Assembly: GCF_000283515.1 (NCBI RefSeq)
Contig: NC_015976.1
Coordinates: 2,264,501 to 2,328,500, forward strand
DNA from: Sphingobium sp. SYK-6
GTDB lineage: Bacteria > Pseudomonadota > Alphaproteobacteria > Sphingomonadales > Sphingomonadaceae
DNA: 64,000 nt
Direction of reading: 5' to 3'
Within the stretch, counting starts at the first letter, position 1. Each line of letters starts with the position of its first letter. Position numbers and translations under genes: made by a program. Under the pieces are notes generated by a model, which saw nothing but the letters and a program-made list of their open reading frames with translations, had not been told where the DNA came from and searched no databases. Shown piece by piece: positions 8,479 to 18,225 of this stretch.

Positions 8479-9699
8479 ATGCGTCGTTCCTTCAAAGCTA
8501 TCGCTATGGCCATGCTGGCCGCCACGCTGGGTTCCCCGGCGCTCGCCGCCGGCGATGCCGCCGCGGGCCTCGAGGCCTTCTCCCAGTATAATCTGATCAC
8601 GCTCGGAGACTGGACGACCAACAGCCATGTCGACGGCAAGGTGCTTGTCGGCGGCAATGCCAAGGGCGGCAACGGCGTGGTGGGCGCCGGTGGCGGCGGC
8701 GGTTCGAACACGCCGGTCGAAACGCCGACCATCGTCATCCGGGGCGACAATCTCCTGTCCGGCCTCACGATCAACAATGGCTCCAACGGCGGCAGCCCGC
8801 TTGCCACCGGCCCGAGCGCGGTCATCGGCGGCAACAGCACGAGCGGCACGCTCACGCTCAATGGCTCGAAGCAGACGCTCGTCGTCGGCGGCAATTTCTC
8901 GACCACCAACATGAACGTGACCACCGGGGACACGATCAGCGTCGGGCGCAATGTGAATGCCAGCATCGCCGCGAACAACGCGCCGTCCGTCCGCATCGGC
9001 GGCACGTACAATGGCAACGCCAATAGCGGCCATCCGCTCATCCAGGCGAGCCAGGGCATCGATTTCAACGCGAGCGACGTGGGTGCCCATACCGGCATCT
9101 TCACCACGCTGGGAGCCGATCTGGCAGCCCTGTCGTCCTCGCTGGCGAGCCTCTCGGTCCCGGCGAACCCGAGCAGCTATTCCATCGCCGGCAACCTGCT
9201 GACGCTCACCGGCGTGGCCGGGGACAATGGCTTCTCGGTCATTTCGCTCACCGCTGCGGAGTTGAACAGCATCGGCCAAATCAAATATGATTTCGCCGGC
9301 GTGGGCGCCGATCCCATCGTCATCAACGTGGACGGCAGCGCGGCAGTCAATCTCAATGCGAACTTCCTTGGCGGCGCGATGACGTTCGCCCAGCAGGTGG
9401 TCTGGAACTTCCTCGGCGAGGAAGTGACGTTCAGCGGCAGCCAGTTCGTCGGCTCCGTCCTTGCGCCGAACGCCCATCTCACGCTCGCCAGCAACAATAT
9501 CGATGGGAACGTCGCCGTCGGCTCGTTCACCCAATATGGCGAAGTGCATAATTACGGCTTCAACGGCAGCTTCCCGCCGCCGCCGCCCCCGCCGCCGCCG
9601 GCGGTTCCGGAGCCCGCGACCTGGGCCATGCTGCTTGCCGGCTTCGGCCTCGTCGGCTCCGCGATGCGCGGCAAGAAGATGCGGACTGCTCTGGCCTGA
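8479..9699 (+). CDS. Choice-of-anchor A family protein with PEPxxWA-CTERM sorting signal
   Basis: About 406 residues with a GAGGAGG ribosome binding site just upstream. Parts in order: a signal peptide ending ALAAG, the choice-of-anchor A domain (FSQYNLITLGDWTTNSHVDG), Gly/Asn-rich beta-solenoid-like repeats, a nine-proline run, and a C-terminal VPEPATWAMLLAGFGLVGSA segment followed by basic residues. The last part is the sphingomonad PEPxxWA-CTERM signal recognised by an exosortase, so the protein is probably exported and processed at the cell surface. No exosortase gene is in the window. It stands alone, with a strong terminator downstream. Confidence 0.92.
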   Translation: MRRSFKAIAMAMLAATLGSPALAAGDAAAGLEAFSQYNLITLGDWTTNSHVDGKVLVGGNAKGGNGVVGAGGGGGSNTPVETPTIVIRGDNLLSGLTINNGSNGGSPLATGPSAVIGGNSTSGTLTLNGSKQTLVVGGNFSTTNMNVTTGDTISVGRNVNASIAANNAPSVRIGGTYNGNANSGHPLIQASQGIDFNASDVGAHTGIFTTLGADLAALSSSLASLSVPANPSSYSIAGNLLTLTGVAGDNGFSVISLTAAELNSIGQIKYDFAGVGADPIVINVDGSAAVNLNANFLGGAMTFAQQVVWNFLGEEVTFSGSQFVGSVLAPNAHLTLASNNIDGNVAVGSFTQYGEVHNYGFNGSFPPPPPPPPPAVPEPATWAMLLAGFGLVGSAMRGKKMRTALA

Positions 9700-9737
9700 G
9701 CCGGCCCGGCCTTCCCGGCCGAAGCAGAGAAACATGG

Positions 9738-9771
9738 GGACGGCGCGGCATGGCCCGCGCCGTCCTTTTTG
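9738..9771 (+). terminator. Rho-independent terminator after the PEP-CTERM gene
   Basis: A perfect 11-bp stem GGACGGCGCGG/CCGCGCCGTCC with a 6-base loop is followed directly by a T run. It lies 38 bases after the stop codon. Confidence 0.92.
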
Positions 9772-9909
9772 TTTGCCTGCCCGCGCTGCCATTCGCATGC
9801 CTGAACGATGCGCCATGATATGATTAAAGTGAGGCTCAAAACGTAATTTTGATACACTGTTTTTACTTGACATGACATTTTATGATCCATAGTGGCACCA
9901 GCCTTGCCA

Positions 9910-9934
9910 GCGCCATGGCTTTGGACCATGGCGC
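9910..9934 (+). promoter_or_regulatory. Perfect hairpin in the ilvB leader
   Basis: GCGCCATGG and CCATGGCGC form a 9-bp stem with a 7-base loop, 12 bases before the AAAGGAG site of ilvB. An AT-rich stretch (9830-9890) precedes it and may hold the promoter. No leader peptide rich in branched-chain codons and no T tract is visible, so attenuation is only a possibility; a palindromic protein site is another. Confidence 0.4.
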
Positions 9935-9961
9935 GGCCATCATTTCAAAGGAGCATGTCCC

Positions 9962-11707
9962 GTGGCCGAGAAGAGCGGCGCCGAAATCCTGGTCCAGTGC
10001 CTGATCGACCTCGGGGTCGATACGGTCTTCGGCTATCCGGGCGGCGCTGTACTACCCATTTATGATACCATCTTCGGTCATACGGCGATCAACCATGTGC
10101 TCGTCCGTCACGAGCAGGCGGCGGCGCACGCGGCGGAAGGCTATGCGCGTTCCACCGGCAAGCCGGGTGTCGTGCTGGTCACGTCGGGTCCGGGCGCGAC
10201 GAATGCCATCACCGGGATCACCGATGCCCTGCTGGATTCGATCCCGATCGTGGTCATCACCGGGCAGGTCGCAACGCATCTCATCGGCACGGACGCTTTC
10301 CAGGAAGCCGATACGGTCGGCCTGACGCGCCATTGCACCAAGCATAATTATCTCGTGAAGGATCCGGGCAATCTGGCCCGCGTGGTGCACGAGGCTTTCC
10401 ATATCGCGACTTCGGGCCGTCCCGGCCCGGTCGTCATCGACATTCCCAAGGACGTGCAGGTCGCGACGGCGGCTTATGAAAAGCCGGTGCTGAACGCGCA
10501 TCCGAGCTATCGCCCGCAAATCGAGCCCGATGCCTCGGTCATCGAGCAGACCGTCGATCTCATCATGAAGGCGGAGCGCCCGATCCTTTACACGGGCGGC
10601 GGCATCATCAACAGCGGCCCCGGCGCGAGTCTCTCCCTGCGCGCCCTTGCCGAGCTCACCGGCGCGCCGGTCACCTCCACGCTGATGGGCCTGGGCGCCT
10701 TCCCCGCCTCCTCGCGGCAGTGGCTGGGGATGCTGGGCATGCACGGCACCTATGAAGCCAACTGGGCCATGAACAAGGCCGACCTCATCCTCTGCCTCGG
10801 CGCGCGTTTCGACGATCGCGTGACCGGCCGGCTCGATGCCTTCGCACCGCACAGCAAGAAGGTCCATGTCGACATCGATCGCAGCTCGATCAACAAGACC
10901 GTGCAAGTGGACGTGCCGGTGGTCGGCGATGTCGGCCGCGCGATCGAGGCGATCATGGCGGGGCTGAAGGCGCGCGGCTTCCAGCAGCCCGATCTCGCCG
11001 AATGGTGGGCCCGGATCGAAGGCTGGCGCGCGCGCAAGTCCCTCGATTATGTCGAGGGCGGGGACGAGATCATGCCCCAGCGCGCGATCGCCGAGCTTTT
11101 CCGTGCGACGCGCGACCGTGACGTCATCATCACTACCGAAGTCGGTCAGCACCAGATGTGGGCGGCCCAGCATTTCCACTTCGACAGCCCCAACAAGTGG
11201 CTGACGTCCGGTGGTCTCGGCACCATGGGCTATGGCTTTCCCGCCGCGATCGGCGCGCAACTGGGCAATCCCGACGCGCTCGTGATCGACATCGCCGGCG
11301 ATGCCTCGATCCAGATGAACATCCAGGAACTCGGCACCGCGATCCAGTATCGCCTGCCGGTGAAGATCTTCATCCTGAACAACGAATATATGGGCATGGT
11401 GCGCCAGTGGCAGGAACTCACTTATGAGAGCCGCTACTCGCATAGCTATTCCGACAGCCTGCCCGATTTCGTGAAGCTGGCCGAAGCCTATGGCGCCACG
11501 GGCATCCGCATCGAGACGCCGGACCAGCTGGTGCCGGGCATCCGGGCGATGATCGACACGCCCGGGCCGGTGATCGTCGATTGCCGCGTGGCGAAGCTTT
11601 CCAACTGCTTCCCGATGATTCCATCGGGTGCGGCGCACATCGACATGCTGCTCGATCCCAGCCAGGTCTCGGGCACCATGGACGACGAGGCCAAGGCCTT
11701 GGTCTGA
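9962..11707 (+). CDS. ilvB: Acetolactate synthase, large (catalytic) subunit
   Basis: A 581-residue ThDP enzyme that condenses pyruvate to acetolactate or acetohydroxybutyrate, the first common step of valine, leucine and isoleucine synthesis. Seen: VFGYPGGAVLPIYD, RHEQAAAHAAEGYAR with the catalytic Glu, ATNAITGITDALLDSIPIVV, and the ThDP motif GDASIQMNIQEL. Translation starts at GTG with AAAGGAG eight bases upstream; an ATG at 9955 is out of frame. It ends in a one-base overlap with a small unknown gene, followed by ilvN and ilvC, forming the branched-chain operon. Confidence 0.97.
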   Translation: MAEKSGAEILVQCLIDLGVDTVFGYPGGAVLPIYDTIFGHTAINHVLVRHEQAAAHAAEGYARSTGKPGVVLVTSGPGATNAITGITDALLDSIPIVVITGQVATHLIGTDAFQEADTVGLTRHCTKHNYLVKDPGNLARVVHEAFHIATSGRPGPVVIDIPKDVQVATAAYEKPVLNAHPSYRPQIEPDASVIEQTVDLIMKAERPILYTGGGIINSGPGASLSLRALAELTGAPVTSTLMGLGAFPASSRQWLGMLGMHGTYEANWAMNKADLILCLGARFDDRVTGRLDAFAPHSKKVHVDIDRSSINKTVQVDVPVVGDVGRAIEAIMAGLKARGFQQPDLAEWWARIEGWRARKSLDYVEGGDEIMPQRAIAELFRATRDRDVIITTEVGQHQMWAAQHFHFDSPNKWLTSGGLGTMGYGFPAAIGAQLGNPDALVIDIAGDASIQMNIQELGTAIQYRLPVKIFILNNEYMGMVRQWQELTYESRYSHSYSDSLPDFVKLAEAYGATGIRIETPDQLVPGIRAMIDTPGPVIVDCRVAKLSNCFPMIPSGAAHIDMLLDPSQVSGTMDDEAKALV

Positions 11708-12057
11708 TGGGCGAGCCGGTCCGCTTCCGCCTCCATGTCAGCGAGCCGTTCGATTTCGAGCGGTGGAACGAGAGTGCCGACCTGTTCGGCACCACGCCGG
11801 ACTGCGAGGACGAGGAAGCGGACGAGTGGGTGATCGATCTGGAAAGTAGCTTCTGCTTCAACGAGAAGGACTACAGGGTCGTGCTGGTGGCACCGCGCTA
11901 TGTGGGGGAGCGCCTGACGCGCGTCTTCGACAGCATCGTGGGACAGCCCGTTCGCATTGCCCACAGAACGATGGACGGCTGGCATTTTTCGATGGCGGGC
12001 ATGCTCTCGCTGGCGCCTCCCGCGCCGGATGAAGCCCCCGCCTCCACGGATTTTTGA
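11707..12057 (+). CDS. Small conserved-looking protein between ilvB and ilvN
   Basis: 116 residues, ATG overlapping the ilvB stop by one base, so translation is probably coupled. The product is acidic with a clear beta-rich pattern (VRFRLHVSEPFDFERWNES, EWVIDLESSFCFNEKDYRV, YRVVLVAPRYVGERLTRVF) and has no signal peptide or membrane segment. I do not recognise the family. The position inside the acetolactate synthase operon suggests a role tied to that enzyme or its regulation, but nothing in the sequence proves it. Confidence 0.75.
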   Translation: MGEPVRFRLHVSEPFDFERWNESADLFGTTPDCEDEEADEWVIDLESSFCFNEKDYRVVLVAPRYVGERLTRVFDSIVGQPVRIAHRTMDGWHFSMAGMLSLAPPAPDEAPASTDF

Positions 12058-12072
12058 CAAGGACTTCAACAG

Positions 12073-12585
12073 ATGCACATCCGGCAGGAAGACAGCGAGC
12101 GACACGTGCTCTCCGTCATGGTCGACAATGAGGCCGGTATCCTCTCGCGGATTTCGGGCCTCTTTTCCGCGCGTGGCTACAATATCGAGAGCCTCACCGT
12201 CGCCGACGTGAGCGAGGACCACAAGATCAGCCGGGTCACCATCGTGACCAACGGCCCGCCTCGCGTGATCGACCAGATCATCGCGCAGCTCGAGCGACTC
12301 GTGCCGGTCCACCAGGTCACCGACCTGACCGAGATCGGCCCCTTCGTCGAGCGCGAGCTGGCGCTGGTCAAGGTCGCCGGCACCGGCGATGCCCGCATCG
12401 AGGCACTGCGGCTGGCGGACGTGTTCCGCGCCAAGGTCGTCGACACGACGCTCGACAGCTTCGTGTTCGAGATCACCGGGCCGACCAGCAAGGTCGACAC
12501 CTTCGTGGGCCTCATGCGCGAGCTGGGGCTGGTCGAGGTCGGGCGGACCGGCGTGGTCGGCATGCTGCGCGGCCTCGCGGCCTGA
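12073..12585 (+). CDS. ilvN: Acetolactate synthase, small regulatory subunit
   Basis: 170 residues (also called ilvH). An N-terminal ACT domain (VLSVMVDNEAGILSRISGLF, SARGYNIESLTVA) binds valine for feedback inhibition, and a C-terminal domain (DVFRAKVVDTTLDSFVFE) follows. AAGGA lies upstream of the ATG. It works with ilvB as the holoenzyme; the two are separated by the small unknown gene rather than being adjacent. Confidence 0.96.
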   Translation: MHIRQEDSERHVLSVMVDNEAGILSRISGLFSARGYNIESLTVADVSEDHKISRVTIVTNGPPRVIDQIIAQLERLVPVHQVTDLTEIGPFVERELALVKVAGTGDARIEALRLADVFRAKVVDTTLDSFVFEITGPTSKVDTFVGLMRELGLVEVGRTGVVGMLRGLAA

Positions 12586-12671
12586 ACGGGGCCAAGTTCC
12601 ATGGCGCCGCCGCAAGGCCGGCGGTGCTTCCATCACATACGTGCTGAAACAGGTTCAGCATGACGATCTGA

Positions 12672-13709
<1,038 letters not shown>

Positions 13710-13786
13710 TCTCTGCGCTCCCGGCCGCGCTTCTGGTGGAAACCGCCGGTTGACGAGGCCATCGAGGTCCGTGCAGGGGACGCGCC

Positions 13787-14908
13787 ATGCGGCCCCTGCA
13801 CATCCTCATTCCCTTCCCAGATTTCCACGGCGGCGGGCTCGAAGCCGTCGCGCTGCGGCTCGCCGAACGCTGGCGCGCAAGCGGACATCGCGTCACGATC
13901 CTTGTCGGGGCGAGCGACGGACCGATGCGCGGCCGGGTGCCGGCGGGCGTCGATGTGCGCATCCTGGAGCCGGAGCGGCCCCGTGCCGCCTTTTCCGGTC
14001 TTTCGCTGGGGCGTTACATGGCGGACCCTGCGCGAGAGCTCGCACCCGATCTGATCTTCATTCCGGGCAATCATCACCTGCTTGCCCGCCCGCTCCGCGC
14101 AGCCCTGCCCCGGACGCCGATCGTCGCGAAGATCAGCAATCCCCTGCTGATGCCGCCGCTGTCGGATCCGCGCCTCACCTGGCTCGCGCGCCCGGCGCTG
14201 CGCATTGCGACCTCCGGCATCGACTGGTTTGTGGCACTTTCATACGGACTTGCCCAGGAAGCCCGCTTCCAGCTCGGCCATAACCGGGTGAGCACCATCC
14301 TCAATCCGAATGTCGATGACGATCCGCTGACGCATTTCATCTTCCGCCCACCCCTCGCCGCATCTGAGACGCTGACGATCGCGCTGGTCGGACGGCTGGA
14401 GCCGCAGAAGGACATTCCGCTCGCGCTGCGGACAGTGCAACGGGTCGCCGCCCGGCGCCCCGTGCATCTCCATGTCTACGGCGATGGCGGCGAGCGCGCA
14501 CGGATCGGGGCGATGATTGCCCGACTGGGCCTGCGGGAAACCGTCACCCTCGCCGGCTATACGGACAATGTGAAAGGCGCACTGGCCTCCGCGCGCCTTC
14601 TGCTCGTCGCCTCCCGCTTCGAAGGCGTGCCAGGGGTCGTGCCGGAAGCGACCGCGCTCGGCCTTCCCGTCGTCACCACGCCCTGCTCCCATTTCGTGCG
14701 CGAATTCCTGAAGAACGAGAGCCTTGGCCGTGTCGTGGAGGAGGGCACGCCCGATGCGCTTGCCGCGGCGATCCTGCGTCAGGCGGCGATTGCCGGCCCG
14801 GATGCCACAGTGGCCGCGCAGGCGCTGGAGCCGCTCCGGCAAAGCACGTCTGCGGGGCACTATCTCGATCTCTTCGAACGGCTTCTCCGGGAGCGGGAAG
14901 CATTGTGA
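13787..14908 (+). CDS. Glycosyltransferase, GT4-like
   Basis: 373 residues with a GT-B fold. The N-terminal Rossmann segment is HILIPFPDFHGGGLEAVALR. The C-terminal sugar-nucleotide-binding half has VGRLEPQKDIPLALRTV and SRFEGVPGVVPEATALGLPV, typical of GT4 retaining transferases. It lies between ilvC and a YceI gene, about 8 kb from the main polysaccharide cluster, on the opposite strand. Donor and acceptor cannot be told from sequence. Confidence 0.88.
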   Translation: MRPLHILIPFPDFHGGGLEAVALRLAERWRASGHRVTILVGASDGPMRGRVPAGVDVRILEPERPRAAFSGLSLGRYMADPARELAPDLIFIPGNHHLLARPLRAALPRTPIVAKISNPLLMPPLSDPRLTWLARPALRIATSGIDWFVALSYGLAQEARFQLGHNRVSTILNPNVDDDPLTHFIFRPPLAASETLTIALVGRLEPQKDIPLALRTVQRVAARRPVHLHVYGDGGERARIGAMIARLGLRETVTLAGYTDNVKGALASARLLLVASRFEGVPGVVPEATALGLPVVTTPCSHFVREFLKNESLGRVVEEGTPDALAAAILRQAAIAGPDATVAAQALEPLRQSTSAGHYLDLFERLLREREAL

Positions 14909-15003
14909 CAAAGCAATCAAAGGGATGACATCTCGTCGATGCCCTTTATGCTTGATGCATCGCCGTGATGAAAACCGGCAGAAACGAATAGGAGACATGA
15001 ACC

Positions 15004-15621
15004 ATGCGCCTCATTCACGCCGCCCTCCCTGCCCTGCTGCTCACCGGCATTGCCGGGGCGCTCATCGCGCAGCCCGGCAAGCCGGATCCCGCCGCCATTT
15101 CCGGCGGCACCTACACGGCGGATGCCGGGCACACGCTGGTGAAGTGGGAAGTCGATCATCTCGGCTTCACGCCCTATTTCGGCATCTTTGGCGATGTCAC
15201 CGGCACGCTGCAATTCGACCCCAAGAATCCCGGCGCCGCCAAGGTCGACGTGACCATTCCCGTCTCCAAGGTGACGACTGCCAGCACTGGCCTCACCGCG
15301 CATCTGCTCAAGCCAGCGGAAGGTGGCAAGCCCGCCGACTTCTTTGGCGCCAGCCCGGCCGACGCACGGTTCGTTTCCACCAATGTCGCGGTGGATGGCC
15401 AGAGCGCCACCATCACCGGCAACCTGACGCTCAACGGTGTCACCAAGCCCGTCACTCTCGCCGCCAAATTCTATGGCGCGGGCATGGGCATGGGGAACAA
15501 GGAGAATATCGGCTTCACGGCGACCGGCGCTATCAAGCGCAGCGAGTTCGGCATGAAGTTCCTCGTCCCCATGGTGAGCGATGACGTGAAGCTCGAGATC
15601 GTCGCTGCCTTCGTGAAGTGA
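15004..15621 (+). CDS. YceI-family periplasmic protein
   Basis: 205 residues. A signal peptide (LPALLLTGIAGALIAQ) precedes a YceI lipocalin-like domain: GTYTADAGHTLVKWEVDHLG, FDPKNPGAAKVDVTIPVSKV, ITGNLTLNGVTKPVTL and FTATGAIKRSEFGM. YceI proteins bind isoprenoid lipids in the periplasm and respond to stress. It is monocistronic with a hairpin after the stop. Confidence 0.92.
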   Translation: MRLIHAALPALLLTGIAGALIAQPGKPDPAAISGGTYTADAGHTLVKWEVDHLGFTPYFGIFGDVTGTLQFDPKNPGAAKVDVTIPVSKVTTASTGLTAHLLKPAEGGKPADFFGASPADARFVSTNVAVDGQSATITGNLTLNGVTKPVTLAAKFYGAGMGMGNKENIGFTATGAIKRSEFGMKFLVPMVSDDVKLEIVAAFVK

Positions 15622-15628
15622 TTGCCCA

Positions 15629-15662
15629 GGAGCGCCGGTCTTCGATGCGGAGACGGCGCTCC
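15629..15662 (+). terminator. Hairpin after the YceI gene, weak terminator
   Basis: A perfect 9-bp inverted repeat GGAGCGCCG/CGGCGCTCC with a 16-base loop begins eight bases after the stop. There is no T tract, so it may stabilise the mRNA end or act with Rho rather than terminate on its own. Confidence 0.45.
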
Positions 15663-15707
15663 GCGGTTCCGAGGCTCCCTATCCGGGCCGCCTGAGCGGG
15701 CAATCGC

Positions 15708-17468
15708 CTATCGCGTGGCGCCGACCGGCCCGTCGATGACCGGGCGGCCGCAACCGATCCCGTCGAGAAGGGCGCGGCGCTGTTCGATCTGCTCGCTTCC
15801 CCGGAAATAAGGGGAGACGGGGTGCACCCCCAGTGCCCCGAACTGCGCCCGATCCATGATCACGATGCTGCGCCCGGCGCAAAGCGTGCGGATCTGCGCG
15901 CCGCTCAGCATCTGCAGCGCCATCACTGCCGGCCGGGCCAGCCGCCCCTCGTCGAACCGCACGAGGTCAGTCATGTAGTAGCCGCCGCGCATGTCGACCA
16001 GCACCACATCGGCATCGCTGTCGCGGATCGCCGCCATCGTGCGCGCATAGCCCCGCAGATAGCGCTCCGTATCCTGCAGGAGCCAGGCGCCCGAGACCAG
16101 AGCGACGGCACAGGAGGCCACGACCAGCGCCATCTGCCGCGCGCCCACTGGCATCACGGCGCGCCAGCCGAGCCCGGCGAGCAGGCAGAGGGCCCCGATC
16201 TGCCCGTGCATGTAACGGAAGCCCCAGCCATAGCCCTGATAGAGCGCCAGCCCCATCCCCGCGACCACGCCGAGGGCGAGCGGGACCGTGATCGGCACGG
16301 AACGCCTCAGTCCCCGCCAGCGCACGCCGACCAAGGCGAGTCCCGCCAGCGGCAGTAGCAAGAGATTGTTCCACGCGATGAGCCGCGCATTGTTCAGCAG
16401 CGGTTGCCAGCTGTCCAGCCGGCCGAACAGGCTCGCGATCTTGTCGGTGATGCCGTTGGTGCGATGGACGTCGCTCCGTGGCGGGGCGCCGACCAGATCG
16501 ACCAGCACCATCGGCCAGAGCCGCGCCCACAGGATCATCATCGCCAGCATCGCCAGCGCATGGAATGCCCCCGCGCCCCAGCGCCGGTTCGCGGCCATCC
16601 ACAGGATGAAGGGACCGATGAACAGCAGCGGGAAATGCCACTGGTGAAGCCCTGCCGCCAGCAAGGCGACGAGAGCGGCAAGCCCATGGCCCAGCCTGTC
16701 GCCGCGCAGCACGAGCGCAAGCCAGACCATGTTGAAGGCGAAATGGCTGGTCATCGCATAAGGCGTCATCGCCGTCGCGATCAGCTGGGTGGAACTGAGC
16801 GCCATCAACAGGGTCACCAGCACCGCGTCCCGGCGCTCGGGCATCAGCTTGCGGGCGATGTGCCAGAGCGCCACGAGGCCCGTGCCGAGGACCGCCGGCG
16901 CCGCGAGATCGGCATTGCCAAGCCGGATGAACAGCGCGCGGATGGCGGCATGGACCGGCAGATAGATCGAGGTCCAGTGCGTATCCGCGCCATAAGGGCT
17001 GTAGAATTCCGGCATCATCGCGCGGCGGAACGGCAGCCATTCCGGCGGGATCGGCCAGCCCACCCGGCCCTGCGCGATATAGGCGCCGGCGAGCTCGACC
17101 ATCACTTCGTCACGCGAGGGGCTGTAGCCGTGGAACACCAGCGAGCGACCGAGCCAGCTCAACGCCACCGCGAGAAGGATGCCGAGCCCGATCGTCCAGC
17201 CCGGCAGGCGCTCAGGGCGCCCGGCCGGGGTCGCCCGCAAATGCCAGGCCCAGCCAGCGAGGGCGGCGAGCGCCAGTGCCTGCGCGTCGAGCACCCACAT
17301 GTCCTGCCGGGCGAAGAAATACTCCGCGAGCCCGCGCGCCCGGCGCCCCTCGATATGCCAGGCCCAGCCTGCATAAGAGAGCGCGAGCGCCAGCACCGCG
17401 CCGGTCAGCAAAGCAATGGCCAGTGCGCGCGGACGCGCCACCGAGGCTGCCTCAGACGAGGGGAACAT
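15708..17468 (-). CDS. Polytopic membrane protein of the polysaccharide locus
   Basis: About 586 residues with roughly a dozen hydrophobic helices (ALAIALLTGAVLALALSYAG at the N-terminus and LLLLPLAGLALVGVRW later) and a soluble C-terminal part. The pattern recalls lipid-linked-sugar glycosyltransferases of the GT39/GT-C type, with an early periplasmic-loop segment YSPSRDEVMVELAGAY. The ATG at 17468 overlaps the upstream FkbM gene by 17 bases, so it is the last gene of a tightly packed operon. Likely a sugar transferase or polymerase-like protein; unproven. Confidence 0.75.
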   Translation of the reverse strand: MFPSSEAASVARPRALAIALLTGAVLALALSYAGWAWHIEGRRARGLAEYFFARQDMWVLDAQALALAALAGWAWHLRATPAGRPERLPGWTIGLGILLAVALSWLGRSLVFHGYSPSRDEVMVELAGAYIAQGRVGWPIPPEWLPFRRAMMPEFYSPYGADTHWTSIYLPVHAAIRALFIRLGNADLAAPAVLGTGLVALWHIARKLMPERRDAVLVTLLMALSSTQLIATAMTPYAMTSHFAFNMVWLALVLRGDRLGHGLAALVALLAAGLHQWHFPLLFIGPFILWMAANRRWGAGAFHALAMLAMMILWARLWPMVLVDLVGAPPRSDVHRTNGITDKIASLFGRLDSWQPLLNNARLIAWNNLLLLPLAGLALVGVRWRGLRRSVPITVPLALGVVAGMGLALYQGYGWGFRYMHGQIGALCLLAGLGWRAVMPVGARQMALVVASCAVALVSGAWLLQDTERYLRGYARTMAAIRDSDADVVLVDMRGGYYMTDLVRFDEGRLARPAVMALQMLSGAQIRTLCAGRSIVIMDRAQFGALGVHPVSPYFRGSEQIEQRRALLDGIGCGRPVIDGPVGATR

Positions 17469-18225
17469 TGCCGTCCCGCGCCAGCGCCGCGCGCACGAAC
17501 AGCCCGTCCAGCTCGACAAGCAGCGGGAAATGCCCCTTGTTGTTGGCGAACATCGCATTGGGCACGAAACCCGCGTCCGCCAGCACGGCAATCATGGCCC
17601 GGTAGTCCGTCGCGCCTTCATAGAGCGGACGGACCGCCAGCTCCGTCTGCACGCCGCTCATGCGGTCCAGCACCCCGGCCGCGCCGGCCATGACGACCGC
17701 ATCATGCCCCTGCGTATCCATCTTGAGGAGAATCGCTTGGGCATCGCGAGCGCCCGGCAGGTCCGGCAGGATGGTCTCCAGTCGCGCGCATGGCACGCGC
17801 ACGCTACGCGCCACCCGATTGCGCTCGGCAAAAATCGGTTCGAGCCCCGCATCCGGCGCGTTCAGCGAACTGAACTGATCCGCCGCCATGATGTTGAAGC
17901 TGGCCTCGCCGTCCCGGTCGGACAGGGCGATATTGTGGACATGCCAGCGCGGGTCGCGCCGCGCGGTGTCTTCAAGCGCCGCGAAAACCGTCGGGTTCGG
18001 CTCGAAGGAGAGGATTGTCCCGCTGAAGCGAACGTCACGCCGCAGCATCGTCGCATATTGCCCCGCATTGGCGCCGACATCGATCACGCAGTCGATTCCG
18101 AAATGCGTGATGAAGCGCCGCAGCGCGACGATCTCGCCATATTGGTGCTGGCGTCCGGCAAGGCCAAGGCGGACCGCCAGCCAGCGATCGCGCAGTTCCC
18201 GGCGATATCGCGCGAGGCGGCTCAT
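17452..18225 (-). CDS. FkbM-family methyltransferase
   Basis: 257 residues. SAM-binding motif I is CVIDVGANAGQYATMLRRDV, followed by ILSFEPNPTVFAAL and LLKMDTQGHDAVVMAGAAGV, which are typical of FkbM-type O-methyltransferases. These often methylate sugars in surface polysaccharides. The ATG overlaps the stop of the upstream glycosyltransferase by four bases. Confidence 0.9.
   Translation of the reverse strand: MSRLARYRRELRDRWLAVRLGLAGRQHQYGEIVALRRFITHFGIDCVIDVGANAGQYATMLRRDVRFSGTILSFEPNPTVFAALEDTARRDPRWHVHNIALSDRDGEASFNIMAADQFSSLNAPDAGLEPIFAERNRVARSVRVPCARLETILPDLPGARDAQAILLKMDTQGHDAVVMAGAAGVLDRMSGVQTELAVRPLYEGATDYRAMIAVLADAGFVPNAMFANNKGHFPLLVELDGLFVRAALARDGNVPLV

Noticed and set aside
9580-9610. 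CCG tandem repeat as a possible microsatellite
   Set aside because: It encodes the proline linker of the PEP-CTERM protein in frame; no sign of variation can be seen from one sequence.
9772-9961. Attenuator with branched-chain leader peptide before ilvB
   Set aside because: There is a perfect hairpin, but no short frame rich in Val, Leu or Ile codons and no T tract, so I list only the hairpin.
10052-11638. 528-codon minus-strand frame opposite ilvB
   Set aside because: Shadow of a certain gene; composition is typical of antisense frames in GC-rich DNA.
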